Origin: Flavobacterium alkalisoli
Lineage (GTDB): Bacteria; Bacteroidota; Bacteroidia; Flavobacteriales; Flavobacteriaceae
Length of the DNA stretch: 64,000 nucleotides
Direction: 5' to 3'
Assembly (NCBI RefSeq): GCF_008000935.1
Contig: NZ_CP042831.1
Coordinates: 124,001 to 188,000, forward strand
Part shown: piece after piece, positions 36,148-44,390 of the stretch
Layout: each line of letters opens with the position of its first letter
Position numbering within the stretch: the first letter of the stretch is position 1
Notes under the pieces: generated by a model
What the model saw: only the letters and a program-made list of their open reading frames with translations
The model's database searches: none
Told to the model about the DNA's origin: nothing
Made by a program: the position numbers and the translations under genes

Positions 36148-37332
36148 TTACATCATTTTAAAAGCATAGATAAACAATGCTACCGATACTATTATACCAA
36201 TCATGAAAATAGTATAGGTTATACGTAAAAGCTTGTATTTTCTGTGGAGCACAAGCCCCAGAAAATACAGGTCTTTTATCATTGAATTGTACAGATAATC
36301 CCTGTCTTTCATCATTTCGTTTACCGCCCATTCATATTCTCCTAAAGGCATTTTATAAAAATTACCAAAGAACAGAAGATTCACTTTTTTATCTTCTATA
36401 TCCTTTCTGGTGAAAGTACCGCTGGTGACCTTTGGCCTGGTAGAAAGAATAGCAAAAACTATAGACACTACCGAAAAAAGCATCATTACCAGTGTTGGTA
36501 TAATGAGGTGCGCATTATTAGGGCTGTCCAGCTTAGGGATAAGAGTTGAAAGCGATATAGAAATAATAATTGCATTTACAGAAAGAAGGATATTTGCCTT
36601 ACTGTCGGCTATATCACTCAGTCTTGTATGATTATTAAGTGTAATCCTAAACATGGTATCAATACCCCTTTCAGGCCTGTCCAGTTTTTCAAGCTTCTTC
36701 TTGTTTATTTTTTCCTTAGAGCTTTTTTTACTGTCTTTTTCAAGTTTAGCAATAGCCAGCTGTATATCAGCAAGGTTTTTTTCCTTTAAAGGCTGCAGGT
36801 TTTTTTGAGCATAATCGGTAAAAAAGCGATGCTTTATAGAAAGCACATGCCTGTTTACTGTTGCCCATTCCATATCAGTAAACTCTTTATGGTGGGTAAG
36901 CTTCCATTCTGCCCTTAAAAGCTCAGAAAGATTACAGTAATTCTTATCTGCAAAATGACAGCAGTCGGCATCCTTGATTATCTTTTCAAGGTGCGTTTGT
37001 GGTTCTACGCCAAGCTTAGTAACTCTAATCAGCGATTCAATAAGGCTTATTCTGTCTTCCGGATAGTTGTTTTCTCTTAAGAATTCAACCGCCAGTTTAC
37101 AGCTCTCCTCTTCATGTTCATTATCACTAACAACGTAGCCGGCATCATGCAACCAGGCAGCAAGTACTAATGCTTCAAAATCCTCCTCTCCCACTCCTTC
37201 TTCAGAAGCAATAAGCTTCGCATTGTTTACCACACGTAAAGTATGGTTAAAATTATGGTAAATATAATCGGGAGATAGTTTATCTTTGAATAAGTTAAAA
37301 ACGTAGCTTTCGGCTTTTTGGACAACACTCAT
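36148..37332 (-). CDS. HD phosphohydrolase fused to a Pycsar-effector-like membrane domain
   Basis: 394 residues. The N-terminal HD domain has NFNHTLRVV (His30), WLHDAGYVVSD (His62-Asp63) and IIKDADCCHF (Asp121), the metal set of nucleotide phosphohydrolases. A Lys-rich linker (about 200-225) leads to a membrane domain like PycTM (Pycsar effector family): ADSKANILLSVNAIIISISL, then two or three more membrane helices, one ending the protein. In Pycsar defence, PycTM-type effectors respond to cyclic CMP or UMP. No pyrimidine cyclase is adjacent, so a complete Pycsar system cannot be claimed. It is divergent from the metallophosphoesterase-barrel gene, with only 26 bases between start codons. 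Confidence 0.85.
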   Translation of the reverse strand: MSVVQKAESYVFNLFKDKLSPDYIYHNFNHTLRVVNNAKLIASEEGVGEEDFEALVLAAWLHDAGYVVSDNEHEEESCKLAVEFLRENNYPEDRISLIESLIRVTKLGVEPQTHLEKIIKDADCCHFADKNYCNLSELLRAEWKLTHHKEFTDMEWATVNRHVLSIKHRFFTDYAQKNLQPLKEKNLADIQLAIAKLEKDSKKSSKEKINKKKLEKLDRPERGIDTMFRITLNNHTRLSDIADSKANILLSVNAIIISISLSTLIPKLDSPNNAHLIIPTLVMMLFSVVSIVFAILSTRPKVTSGTFTRKDIEDKKVNLLFFGNFYKMPLGEYEWAVNEMMKDRDYLYNSMIKDLYFLGLVLHRKYKLLRITYTIFMIGIIVSVALFIYAFKMM

Positions 37333-37358
37333 AAGTATGCAATTAACACTACCAAATT

Positions 37359-40300
37359 ATGAAATTCTTTTGGGTTAACATGGTAAGGTGCAGAAATATT
37401 AAACTCCTGTTACCTTTTTTTATTGTGTTTACACTTTTTTCCTGTGCCTCTTACGATGTTAGGTATGGCAAAAATGCAACTGCAAGACCACTGGACACTA
37501 TAACTCAACATACTATATCCCACAGGTTTGTATTAGTGGGAGATGCCGGCTACGCTGCCAGGCCAAACTCTCAGGAAGTTCTTGGTTTTGCTTCACAAAA
37601 ACTTAAAGCAACAGGCAAGAACACCACATTACTATATCTTGGCGATAATATCTACCCTCACGGAATGCCTCCTAAAAAAGATAAGGAAGGCAGAAAAGCC
37701 GCAGAGGAAAGCCTTTTGTTACAACTTAAATTATCGGATAATTTTGAAGGGACAACACATTTCATCCCCGGTAATCACGACTGGTATAGTGGCCTTGACG
37801 GACTTAAAGATCAGGAAGATTTTATAAAAGACTATTTGAAAGTTAAAAAATCATACCTTCCCGGTGATGGATGTGGTATAGATGACCTTGAAGTCAACGA
37901 CAGCCTTACCCTTATAGTCATAGACAGTGAATGGTTTTTAGAGGACTGGGACAAATATCCTACCATTAACGATGACTGCGATATTAAAACCAGAGAGGGG
38001 ATGATTCTCGAACTTGAAAGCCTGTTAAATAAAAATCAGGGAAAAACAATTATCCTTGCCATCCATCACCCTTTAATGACTAATGGCTCACATGGCGGTC
38101 AATTAACATTGAGAAAGCAGCTATATCCGTTAGAGGGTAACATCCCGCTACCTGTATTGGGCTCCATTATGAACTTTGTACGAAATACATCAGGCGGAAG
38201 CCCTCAGGATATTCAGGGCAAACAATACAACATCCTTTCTAAAAGAGTCAAAACTCTTGTACAGGGCAAAGACAATGTTATTGTTATATCCGGCCACGAC
38301 CATAACTTACAATACATATACAAAGACAACATACACCAGATTATTAGTGGTGCGGGCTCTAAGGCAGAAGGAGCTAAAGCCATCAACCCTGATGATTTTT
38401 CGTATGGGGGTTCGGGTTATGCAATATTAGATGTATATGACACCTACACTTCTAAAATAACATACTATGCCGTAAAAGACGGTAAAGAGGAAATGGTATT
38501 TGAAAAGTATATTACTAGGCCGAAACCGAAAACCTATACCGCTGAAAAGTTCAGATCGGATTTTCCTAAAACAGTAGAAACATCTGTTTACACTCCGGAA
38601 ATGACTAAGAAAGGTGGTTTCTACAAATTCCTTTTTGGGAACTATTACCGTAGTTACTTTAGCACTCCAATAGAGGTTAGTACCGTAAACCTTGACACTC
38701 TATACGGGGGCTTAACTCCCTTAAGGGAAGGTGGCGGACACCAGTCAATGTCGGTAAGAATGGAGAATCCTGCAGGTAAGGAATATGTAATGAGGGGAGT
38801 AAAGAAAAGTGCCAACCGCTTTTTACAGACTGTAGCTTTTAAAAACCTTTATATAGGCAGTGATTTTGATCAAACTGTTACAGAATCTTTCTTAATGGAT
38901 TTTTACACCTCGTCACATCCGTTTACGCCTTTTATAGTAGGAGACCTGGCCGATGCTGTAGGCATTTATCACACCAATCCTAAACTATATTATATACCGA
39001 AGCAAAATGCGTTAGCTGAATTCAACACCGAATACGGCAATGCCCTTTATATGCTGGAAGAACGACCAATGGGCAAATTTAAGGACGAAGCCAGCTTTGG
39101 CAACCCTGATGATATTGAAAGTACCGACGATGTACTGGATAACATGAGGAAAAACCCTAAATATACTGTTGACGAAAAAGCTTTTATCCGTGCCCGACTG
39201 TTTGACATGATTGTAGGCGACTGGGACAGGCATACCGATCAGTGGCGTTGGTCAAGGTTTAACGAAAAAGACAGTGTTGTTTACAGACCTATACCTCGTG
39301 ACAGGGATCAGGCTTTCCCTAATTACGGAGGAGTGTTACTTCCTTTAATTATGAACATGCCTCCTCTGCGTTACATGCAGGATTACAAAGACCACATTAA
39401 AAGTGTTAAGTGGCTTGCCTTTGAACCTTACCCTATGGATATGGCATTGATAAGGAATGCCGATGAAACCACATGGTTAGAACAGGCACGCTTCCTCAAA
39501 GAAAATCTTACCAATGAAGTAATTGATAGTGCATTTAAAGAATTACCTAAAGAGGTACAGGATGACACTATGGAAGAAATAAAATCCAATCTTAGAAAAA
39601 GAAGGGATGATATTGAAAAATACGCTTTAAAATATAGGGCTGTACTTTTAAAAACCGTACTTATAACAGGTACCGATAAAAAAGAGCACTTTGTAATAAA
39701 CAGGCTACCTGAAGGAGAGACAAGGGTACAGATTTACAGTATTAAAAAGGATGATGAAGAGCTTATTCGTGATAACACCTACAACCGCAAACAGACTAAA
39801 GAATTATGGATTTACGGTTTGGATGATGATGATATTTTTGAAGTAAAAGGAAAACCTGAAAAACCAATACTTATTCGTTTACTGGGCGGACAAAACCATG
39901 ACGAATACCTTGTTGAAAACGGTAAAAAAGTAAAGGTATACGATTTTAAAAGCAAGAAAAACACCTATAACATTGACGGCAAAACAAGACTACTGCTTAC
40001 CAATGATTATGAAACAAATACCTATAACTTTAAAAAGCCTACTTATAATGCCTATACCGGACTGCCAACTATTGGTTTTAACCCGGATGACGGAGTTAAA
40101 CTGGGCTTTATAGCTAATTACACCGTAAACAATTTTAACCGCAGACCATTCTCTCAAAAACATACTGTAAAAGCAAACCTGTATTTTGCAACCACAGGAT
40201 TTGAGTTAGACTATATTGGCAAGTTTATGAATGTGGTAAGCAAATGGAACTTTGGTTTTAATGTACACTATACAAGTCCAACGTTTAGCATAAACTACTT

Positions 40301-41090
40301 TGGCTATGGTAATGAAACACCTAATAATGATGACAATTTAGGAATGGATTACAACAGAGTTAAACTGCAAACATTTAGCGTAGCTCCTGCTGTATTTAAG
40401 GAAACACCTAACGGAAGTTATTTTGAAGTATACACAATGTTCACTACTGTAGAAGTGGAAGAAACCAATAACCGCTTTATAAGCACACCAGGCATAATAC
40501 CTGATTACCTTATGGAGCACAGGCAATTTGCAAGGGTTAATGGTAAATACAAATTTGAGAACTACGATATCAGGTCTTTACCATCTATGGGAATGCTGTT
40601 CTCTGTAAATGCGGGATGGACAGTAAGTATGGATGAGTTTGAAAGAAACTTCCCTTATCTGGAAGGTACTTTAGGCTTTACCCATAAAATAACAGGTGAC
40701 AATAATTTGGTTTTCTCTACCACCTTTAAAGGAAGAAGCCTGTTAAATAACAACTTCGAATTCTACCAGGCATCTACATTGGGTGGTGATACCGATTTGA
40801 GGGGTTATCGCAATCAGCGTTTTACAGGTAAAGAATCTTACCTTCAAAGCTCTGATTTAAGATTAACTCTGGGCCGCTTTAAAAGCAGCATAATCCCGAT
40901 TAAATATGGAATTTTTGGAGGGTACGATTATGGCCGTGTCTGGATAGACGGTGACGATTCAAGAAAATGGCATCAGTCGGCAGGTGGAGGTATCTGGCTT
41001 AATGGTGTAGAGGCTTTAACAGCTAAAGCTTTTTACTTTCATGGTTCAGACGGAGGAAGGATAGCGTTTGGTTTATTGTTTGGCTTTTAA
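37359..41090 (+). CDS. Metallophosphoesterase, kinase-like middle domain and outer-membrane barrel in one protein
   Basis: 1243 residues. Lipoprotein signal FTLFSC (Cys29). Residues 55-390 are a calcineurin-like phosphoesterase: VLVGDAGYA (Asp62), LGDNIYPHG, FIPGNHDWYSG, AIHHPLMTNGSHG and ISGHDHNLQ, all metal ligands present. The middle (about 450-680) has motifs recalling the protein-kinase/HipA/FAM20 fold: YVMRGVKK, the hinge-like YMLEERPMG, VGDWDRHTDQWRW (619-631) and IPRDRDQAFP. From about 900 a barrel of BamA/TamA type follows (GGDTDLRGYRNQRFTG; IPIKYGIFGGYDYGRVW). It appears to be an enzyme displayed on an outer-membrane barrel. The start could be Met8 (37380). Its 3' end overlaps the next, opposite gene by 18 bases. 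Confidence 0.8.
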   Translation: MKFFWVNMVRCRNIKLLLPFFIVFTLFSCASYDVRYGKNATARPLDTITQHTISHRFVLVGDAGYAARPNSQEVLGFASQKLKATGKNTTLLYLGDNIYPHGMPPKKDKEGRKAAEESLLLQLKLSDNFEGTTHFIPGNHDWYSGLDGLKDQEDFIKDYLKVKKSYLPGDGCGIDDLEVNDSLTLIVIDSEWFLEDWDKYPTINDDCDIKTREGMILELESLLNKNQGKTIILAIHHPLMTNGSHGGQLTLRKQLYPLEGNIPLPVLGSIMNFVRNTSGGSPQDIQGKQYNILSKRVKTLVQGKDNVIVISGHDHNLQYIYKDNIHQIISGAGSKAEGAKAINPDDFSYGGSGYAILDVYDTYTSKITYYAVKDGKEEMVFEKYITRPKPKTYTAEKFRSDFPKTVETSVYTPEMTKKGGFYKFLFGNYYRSYFSTPIEVSTVNLDTLYGGLTPLREGGGHQSMSVRMENPAGKEYVMRGVKKSANRFLQTVAFKNLYIGSDFDQTVTESFLMDFYTSSHPFTPFIVGDLADAVGIYHTNPKLYYIPKQNALAEFNTEYGNALYMLEERPMGKFKDEASFGNPDDIESTDDVLDNMRKNPKYTVDEKAFIRARLFDMIVGDWDRHTDQWRWSRFNEKDSVVYRPIPRDRDQAFPNYGGVLLPLIMNMPPLRYMQDYKDHIKSVKWLAFEPYPMDMALIRNADETTWLEQARFLKENLTNEVIDSAFKELPKEVQDDTMEEIKSNLRKRRDDIEKYALKYRAVLLKTVLITGTDKKEHFVINRLPEGETRVQIYSIKKDDEELIRDNTYNRKQTKELWIYGLDDDDIFEVKGKPEKPILIRLLGGQNHDEYLVENGKKVKVYDFKSKKNTYNIDGKTRLLLTNDYETNTYNFKKPTYNAYTGLPTIGFNPDDGVKLGFIANYTVNNFNRRPFSQKHTVKANLYFATTGFELDYIGKFMNVVSKWNFGFNVHYTSPTFSINYFGYGNETPNNDDNLGMDYNRVKLQTFSVAPAVFKETPNGSYFEVYTMFTTVEVEETNNRFISTPGIIPDYLMEHRQFARVNGKYKFENYDIRSLPSMGMLFSVNAGWTVSMDEFERNFPYLEGTLGFTHKITGDNNLVFSTTFKGRSLLNNNFEFYQASTLGGDTDLRGYRNQRFTGKESYLQSSDLRLTLGRFKSSIIPIKYGIFGGYDYGRVWIDGDDSRKWHQSAGGGIWLNGVEALTAKAFYFHGSDGGRIAFGLLFGF

Positions 41091-41942
41091 AAAGCTTAAA
41101 TCAAATTCATATAGCTTCCCTCCTGTCTTATTAGATTTTTCGTCTGCAATAAGCAAGGTATTGCTGTCTTTAAAACAAATCCCTTCCTTTTGGGAAAAAT
41201 CCCCTAAAGGATATTGTACCATATTTTCCTGAAGGAAATTATCGTTTTCAAAATTGGTAAGTAGCCAGATTTTATCTGCTGCTAATAGAACTATTGTTTT
41301 ACCGTTGGGACTAATATCTGCTGCAGTAATAGCACATTTACTGAACACTTTACAGGACTTTAAGGTAGTTATAAGCTGTGCAGCATGATTACCTTCTTTG
41401 TTAGGCACTTTGTATACATAAAAGTCGCCTTCAAACTTTGCACTTCTGTTTTTTGTAAAGAGGTAAAAATTTCCGTCTAGCTCAAAGAAAGATTCAACAT
41501 CAAAAAGCATTTGGGAACGCTTAGGTGGAAACTCTTTTTGTTCGGGATAATAAAAGGAAACAGTATAGGAAGCTTCTGCCTCTTTTTCATCAAGATCTGT
41601 TTTATTCACCTTATGAATAGCCAGATTTTTTCTGTTGTTGTCGTTATTACCAAAATCACCAATATAAAGGTTTCCCTCGGTATCGGAAGTAATATCTTCC
41701 CAATCAATATTTTTAACATTGGTAATTTTAACCTCATGGGCTATATCGCCGTTTTCATCAAGGTTATAAATTATATTCTTATTACCACTGTCTTGTATTG
41801 CCCAAAGCTTTTGGGATTCTGAGATATATTCTAATCCCGAAACCTCTTTAAGATCAAGCTTCCCTAATACCTTTAACCCTTCCTGATTTGTACTGTTACA
41901 CGAAAAAAACAAAATGGGGATTAATAGCTTTATAACTCTCAT
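41073..41942 (-). CDS. Beta-propeller-like lipoprotein, function unknown
   Basis: A 289-residue lipoprotein (signal IPILFFSC). The body has repeated strand groups typical of a beta-propeller: VSGLEYISESQKLWAIQDSG, EDITSDTEGNLYIGDFGNN and ITAADISPNGKTIVLLAAD, ending with EGICFKDSNTLLIADEKSN. Such proteins resemble SdiA-regulated or YncE-like propellers. No enzyme motif is evident. Its last 18 bases overlap the 3' end of the phosphoesterase-barrel gene. A terminator hairpin stands 30 bases upstream of its start codon. Confidence 0.75.
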   Translation of the reverse strand: MRVIKLLIPILFFSCNSTNQEGLKVLGKLDLKEVSGLEYISESQKLWAIQDSGNKNIIYNLDENGDIAHEVKITNVKNIDWEDITSDTEGNLYIGDFGNNDNNRKNLAIHKVNKTDLDEKEAEASYTVSFYYPEQKEFPPKRSQMLFDVESFFELDGNFYLFTKNRSAKFEGDFYVYKVPNKEGNHAAQLITTLKSCKVFSKCAITAADISPNGKTIVLLAADKIWLLTNFENDNFLQENMVQYPLGDFSQKEGICFKDSNTLLIADEKSNKTGGKLYEFDLSFLKAKQ

Positions 41943-41972
41943 AACTTACCGATTGCTACAGTAAAGTTAAAT

Positions 41973-42000
41973 AAAAAACCATCGGCTAAAAAGCCGATGG
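41973..42000 (-). terminator. Terminator hairpin upstream of the propeller lipoprotein gene
   Basis: The stem CCATCGGCT/AGCCGATGG (41979-41987 with 41992-42000) has a four-base loop and six T on the minus strand only. No minus-strand gene ends there, so it is either an attenuator of the lipoprotein gene or the end of a small RNA. Confidence 0.8.
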
Positions 42001-42316
42001 CACAACTACTAAAAAAAATCAATGTTTCCTAATTAAATCAGAAATGAGAAAAAAATAATCTTTTACAACGAACTCATTACAAACATACATTCGCAATTTT
42101 AAAAACCATCCTAACACTTAAAAAAAACGTTAAAATGCTATTTTTTTAGGATAAACGGAACAAAGCTTTAAGATAACCTGTTAATCATGAGTTAATTACA
42201 AATTCTTTATAAAAACTTCTGTATTTTGATTGGTAACTTTATGACACAGCAGTTGTTTGAATACAACTTAACTCAACTGCTTATAAATAATTTAAAAACA
42301 ATAAAAACTGAATATT
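42001..42316. other. Intergenic region without a gene
   Basis: 315 bases, very A/T-rich. No tRNA or coding stretch was found. On the minus strand TATGTTTG at 42080-42087 is a -7 box that would start a transcript of about 100 bases ending at the hairpin 41973-42000. On the plus strand the last part is the leader of the small gene at 42317. Confidence 0.5.
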
Positions 42317-42586
42317 ATGGCAACTAATGAAAAAAACAGAAAAGAGAAACTTAATAAACCGGATAATGCACTAAACAATCCTGATGAGCAGTTGATAACA
42401 ACTAATGATCCCGCTATTATAAACCCGGTAGAACTGGCAACTTTTCCAAAACAGAAAAAAACGGAAAACCCGGATTTGGAAGAGGAAAGAGAAAACCATA
42501 TGGTTAATAGGAAAACTACACCTGTAAGAAGTGGTAGAAATATCACTAATACAGACAACAATCCTGATAAGGACAATTATATGTAA
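42317..42586 (+). CDS. Small charged protein with C-terminal TDNxPDKDxYM motif, copy 1
   Basis: An 89-residue hydrophilic protein without signal peptide, and probably disordered. The shared core is DPAIINPVELATFPKQKK, then a variable stretch, and it ends with ITNTDNNPDKDNYM at the very C-terminus. The next gene encodes a paralogue with the same two motifs. I know no function. It has its own terminator 2 bases after the stop. The long opposite-strand reading frame here is an antisense shadow. Confidence 0.8.
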   Translation: MATNEKNRKEKLNKPDNALNNPDEQLITTNDPAIINPVELATFPKQKKTENPDLEEERENHMVNRKTTPVRSGRNITNTDNNPDKDNYM

Positions 42587-42587
42587 T

Positions 42588-42615
42588 TAAAAAAGCCTCA
42601 GGTGAGGCTTTTTTA
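42588..42615 (+). terminator. Terminator after small protein copy 1
   Basis: AAAAAGCCTCA/TGAGGCTTTTTT forms a tight hairpin with a T-run on the plus strand. Confidence 0.85.
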
Positions 42616-42741
42616 ACATAACACTATTAAAACATTGTTACTATTTATAAAAAATAGCTTACAAATTGATAAACTTAACATTGAAAAGTTGTGAAATCGT
42701 TAATTTTTGATTATATTTAACTAATTAAATTTTAAGCGATT

Positions 42742-43035
42742 ATGACAAATGAGCTATTCGGGCGTCAGGATCCAGGCTATCAAGGCGCACCAAATGAAGG
42801 AATGAATGCTTATGGTAACGGGGCAAGTGGCTACAATATGTGGTCTCAGGAAGGTTTACCATATGAAGACCCTGCAATTGTCAATCCCCAGGAACTTGCA
42901 ACTTTTCCTAGACAGGTAAAAAAGAACAATCCAAATTATCATCATCATTCACATCATCATCATCACTACGAGCAGAAAGACGGTATGCGAATTACCCGAA
43001 CTGACAATCATCCGGACAAAGACGGATACATGTAA
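42742..43035 (+). CDS. Small His-rich protein with C-terminal TDNxPDKDxYM motif, copy 2
   Basis: A 97-residue hydrophilic paralogue of the preceding gene: DPAIVNPQELATFPRQVKKN, then YHHHSHHHHHYEQ (eight His in eleven residues), then ITRTDNHPDKDGYM as the last residues. The N-terminal 35 residues are Gly/Asn/Tyr-rich (YQGAPNEGMNAYGNGASGY), as in disordered proteins. The His run could bind Ni, Zn or Cu. No signal peptide. A near-consensus promoter (TTG, 20 bases, TATATTTA at 42712-42719) precedes it. Confidence 0.8.
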   Translation: MTNELFGRQDPGYQGAPNEGMNAYGNGASGYNMWSQEGLPYEDPAIVNPQELATFPRQVKKNNPNYHHHSHHHHHYEQKDGMRITRTDNHPDKDGYM

Positions 43036-43062
43036 AAACGTAACAACTCATTAACCATAAAG

Positions 43063-43086
43063 AAAGGCTGTACCACACGGCCTTTT
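43063..43086 (+). terminator. Terminator after small protein copy 2
   Basis: AAAGGCTGT/ACGGCCTTT pair with one G-T wobble around ACCAC and are followed by T residues. Confidence 0.65.
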
Positions 43087-43176
43087 GTTATTTATAGCTG
43101 TTAAGCCTCAGTTAATTTAAAAGGATTTTCCATACTGTATTTGTAATTTTATAAACGGCAGGAAATTTAAAACAAC

Positions 43177-43452
43177 ATGGACTACACACAAATTACCGGA
43201 TTACTTGCTGCCATACTAACAACTGGTGCAAACATTCCGCAAGCCATAAAAGTGATTAAAACCCGTTCTACAAAAAGCCTCTCGGCAGCTACATACAGCA
43301 TGCTGTTTTTAGGTATGGTATTATGGGTAATTTATGGTGTAATTAAAAAAGACATCCCAATAATTCTTGCCAATGCGGTAGCAGGAAGTTTATGCGGAAT
43401 TATTTTATTTATGAAGCTGCTTGCCATATACCAGTCAAAAAAATCGGGTTAA
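43177..43452 (+). CDS. SemiSWEET sugar transporter
   Basis: 91 residues with three membrane helices. It has the PQ-loop typical of SemiSWEETs: ILTTGANIPQAIKVIKTRST (helix 1 and the PQ motif), TYSMLFLGMVLWVIYGVIKK (helix 2) and IILANAVAGSLCGIILFMKL (helix 3). Such half-transporters dimerise to move sugars down a gradient. It is monocistronic or co-transcribed with the next small gene. Length and motifs fit the family well. Confidence 0.92.
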   Translation: MDYTQITGLLAAILTTGANIPQAIKVIKTRSTKSLSAATYSMLFLGMVLWVIYGVIKKDIPIILANAVAGSLCGIILFMKLLAIYQSKKSG

Positions 43453-43527
43453 GTAAATATTAAATACTTAAAAACCATAACTAACTAAAAATAAATTCAT
43501 TATCTTTTACATCCTAAATTTTTAGTT

Positions 43528-43698
43528 ATGAAACAACTTAACCACGACCTTCCAAAAAACAATCATCCTTACGGCAATGAAGGGCATGACCTAAGCCCTA
43601 ATCAACTGGGAGAAGAAACAAGACACAGAAGAAAAAGAGAAAAATTCAGCCCGGGAGAAAGTCAGGATTACAACCCTGAAGACTTTAGCACAGACTAA
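43528..43698 (+). CDS. Very small charged protein of 56 residues, function unknown
   Basis: An open reading frame of 57 codons from ATG at 43528 to TAA at 43696-43698, starting MKQLNHDLPKNNHPYGNEGH and ending PGESQDYNPEDFSTD. It is hydrophilic, rich in Asn, His, Lys and Glu, with a basic patch RHRRKREK. Its composition is like the two small proteins 1 kb upstream but it lacks their motif. It ends 19 bases before the MgtC gene, and protein-like codon use and position between two genes support a real gene. I do not know its function. Confidence 0.6.
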   Translation: MKQLNHDLPKNNHPYGNEGHDLSPNQLGEETRHRRKREKFSPGESQDYNPEDFSTD

Positions 43699-43717
43699 AA
43701 ACCAACCTAAAGTAACT

Positions 43718-44389
43718 ATGCTCAGTTGGACAGAAATATTGCTTCGTTTAGTACTGGCAGCCATTTTTGGTGCCGTTATAGGTATTGAAAGAGAGCGGAA
43801 AGACTGGGCAGCGGGTATGCGAACCCATATGATGGTATGCATGGGCGCTTCACTTATTATGATGGTTTCTTCTTTTGGTTTTTCCGACACAATGGGGAAA
43901 GAGCATGTTGAACTTGATCCCTCACGTGTGGCTGCCCAAATTGTTAGCGGAATAGGCTTTATAGGCGCAGGTGCAATCTTATTTTTAAAACCGACTACAG
44001 TATTGGGGCTTACCACTGCTGCTGGATTATGGACAGTGGCAGGTATAGGGATGGCTACCGGAGGGGGTATGTATATCGCAGCAGGAATAACAACAGTTCT
44101 TGCTATTATCATTTTATGGGGACTACAACCCCTTCAAAAGAAATTCTTTCCAAAATTTCAGCAAAAATCACTCACTGTTATTGCTCAAAACGAAATGAAT
44201 CCTAAAACAATAATAGATGAACTTTTACAGGACAAAACCCTGGATTTTGCCAACTTTACCGTTACACGTGAAAGTGATGAAATAACTATAGAGCTTAAAT
44301 TGGAAAAATCGGATAATCCAATGCTTTCAAAAATTGTAGAAAAACTACATACCAACCCCAAAATAAAAAAGATCTATTGGGAAAAATAA
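43718..44389 (+). CDS. MgtC/SapB family membrane protein
   Basis: 223 residues. The MgtC domain (1-150) has four or five membrane helices and the signatures GAVIGIERERKDWAAGMRTHM, ASLIMMVSS and VSGIGFIGAGAILF, followed by a soluble C-terminal ACT-like domain (about 150-223). MgtC proteins inhibit the F-type ATP synthase in Mg- or acid-stressed cells of other bacteria; here the role is unknown. Its stop is one base from the stop of the opposite SRPBCC gene. Confidence 0.9.
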   Translation: MLSWTEILLRLVLAAIFGAVIGIERERKDWAAGMRTHMMVCMGASLIMMVSSFGFSDTMGKEHVELDPSRVAAQIVSGIGFIGAGAILFLKPTTVLGLTTAAGLWTVAGIGMATGGGMYIAAGITTVLAIIILWGLQPLQKKFFPKFQQKSLTVIAQNEMNPKTIIDELLQDKTLDFANFTVTRESDEITIELKLEKSDNPMLSKIVEKLHTNPKIKKIYWEK

Positions 44390-44390
44390 C

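Noticed and set aside
36148..37332. Complete Pycsar defence system
   Set aside because: No pyrimidine cyclase is next to the PycTM-like gene or elsewhere in the window; only the fusion protein can be claimed.
42292..42576. 94-codon hydrophobic frame on the minus strand
   Set aside because: It is antisense to the first small charged protein, whose Lys/Asn-rich codons give hydrophobic antisense sequence; no promoter or homology sense.
43591..44112. 173-codon open frame on the minus strand
   Set aside because: It lies opposite mgtC and the 56-residue gene, and its Ile/Pro-rich sequence is an antisense shadow.
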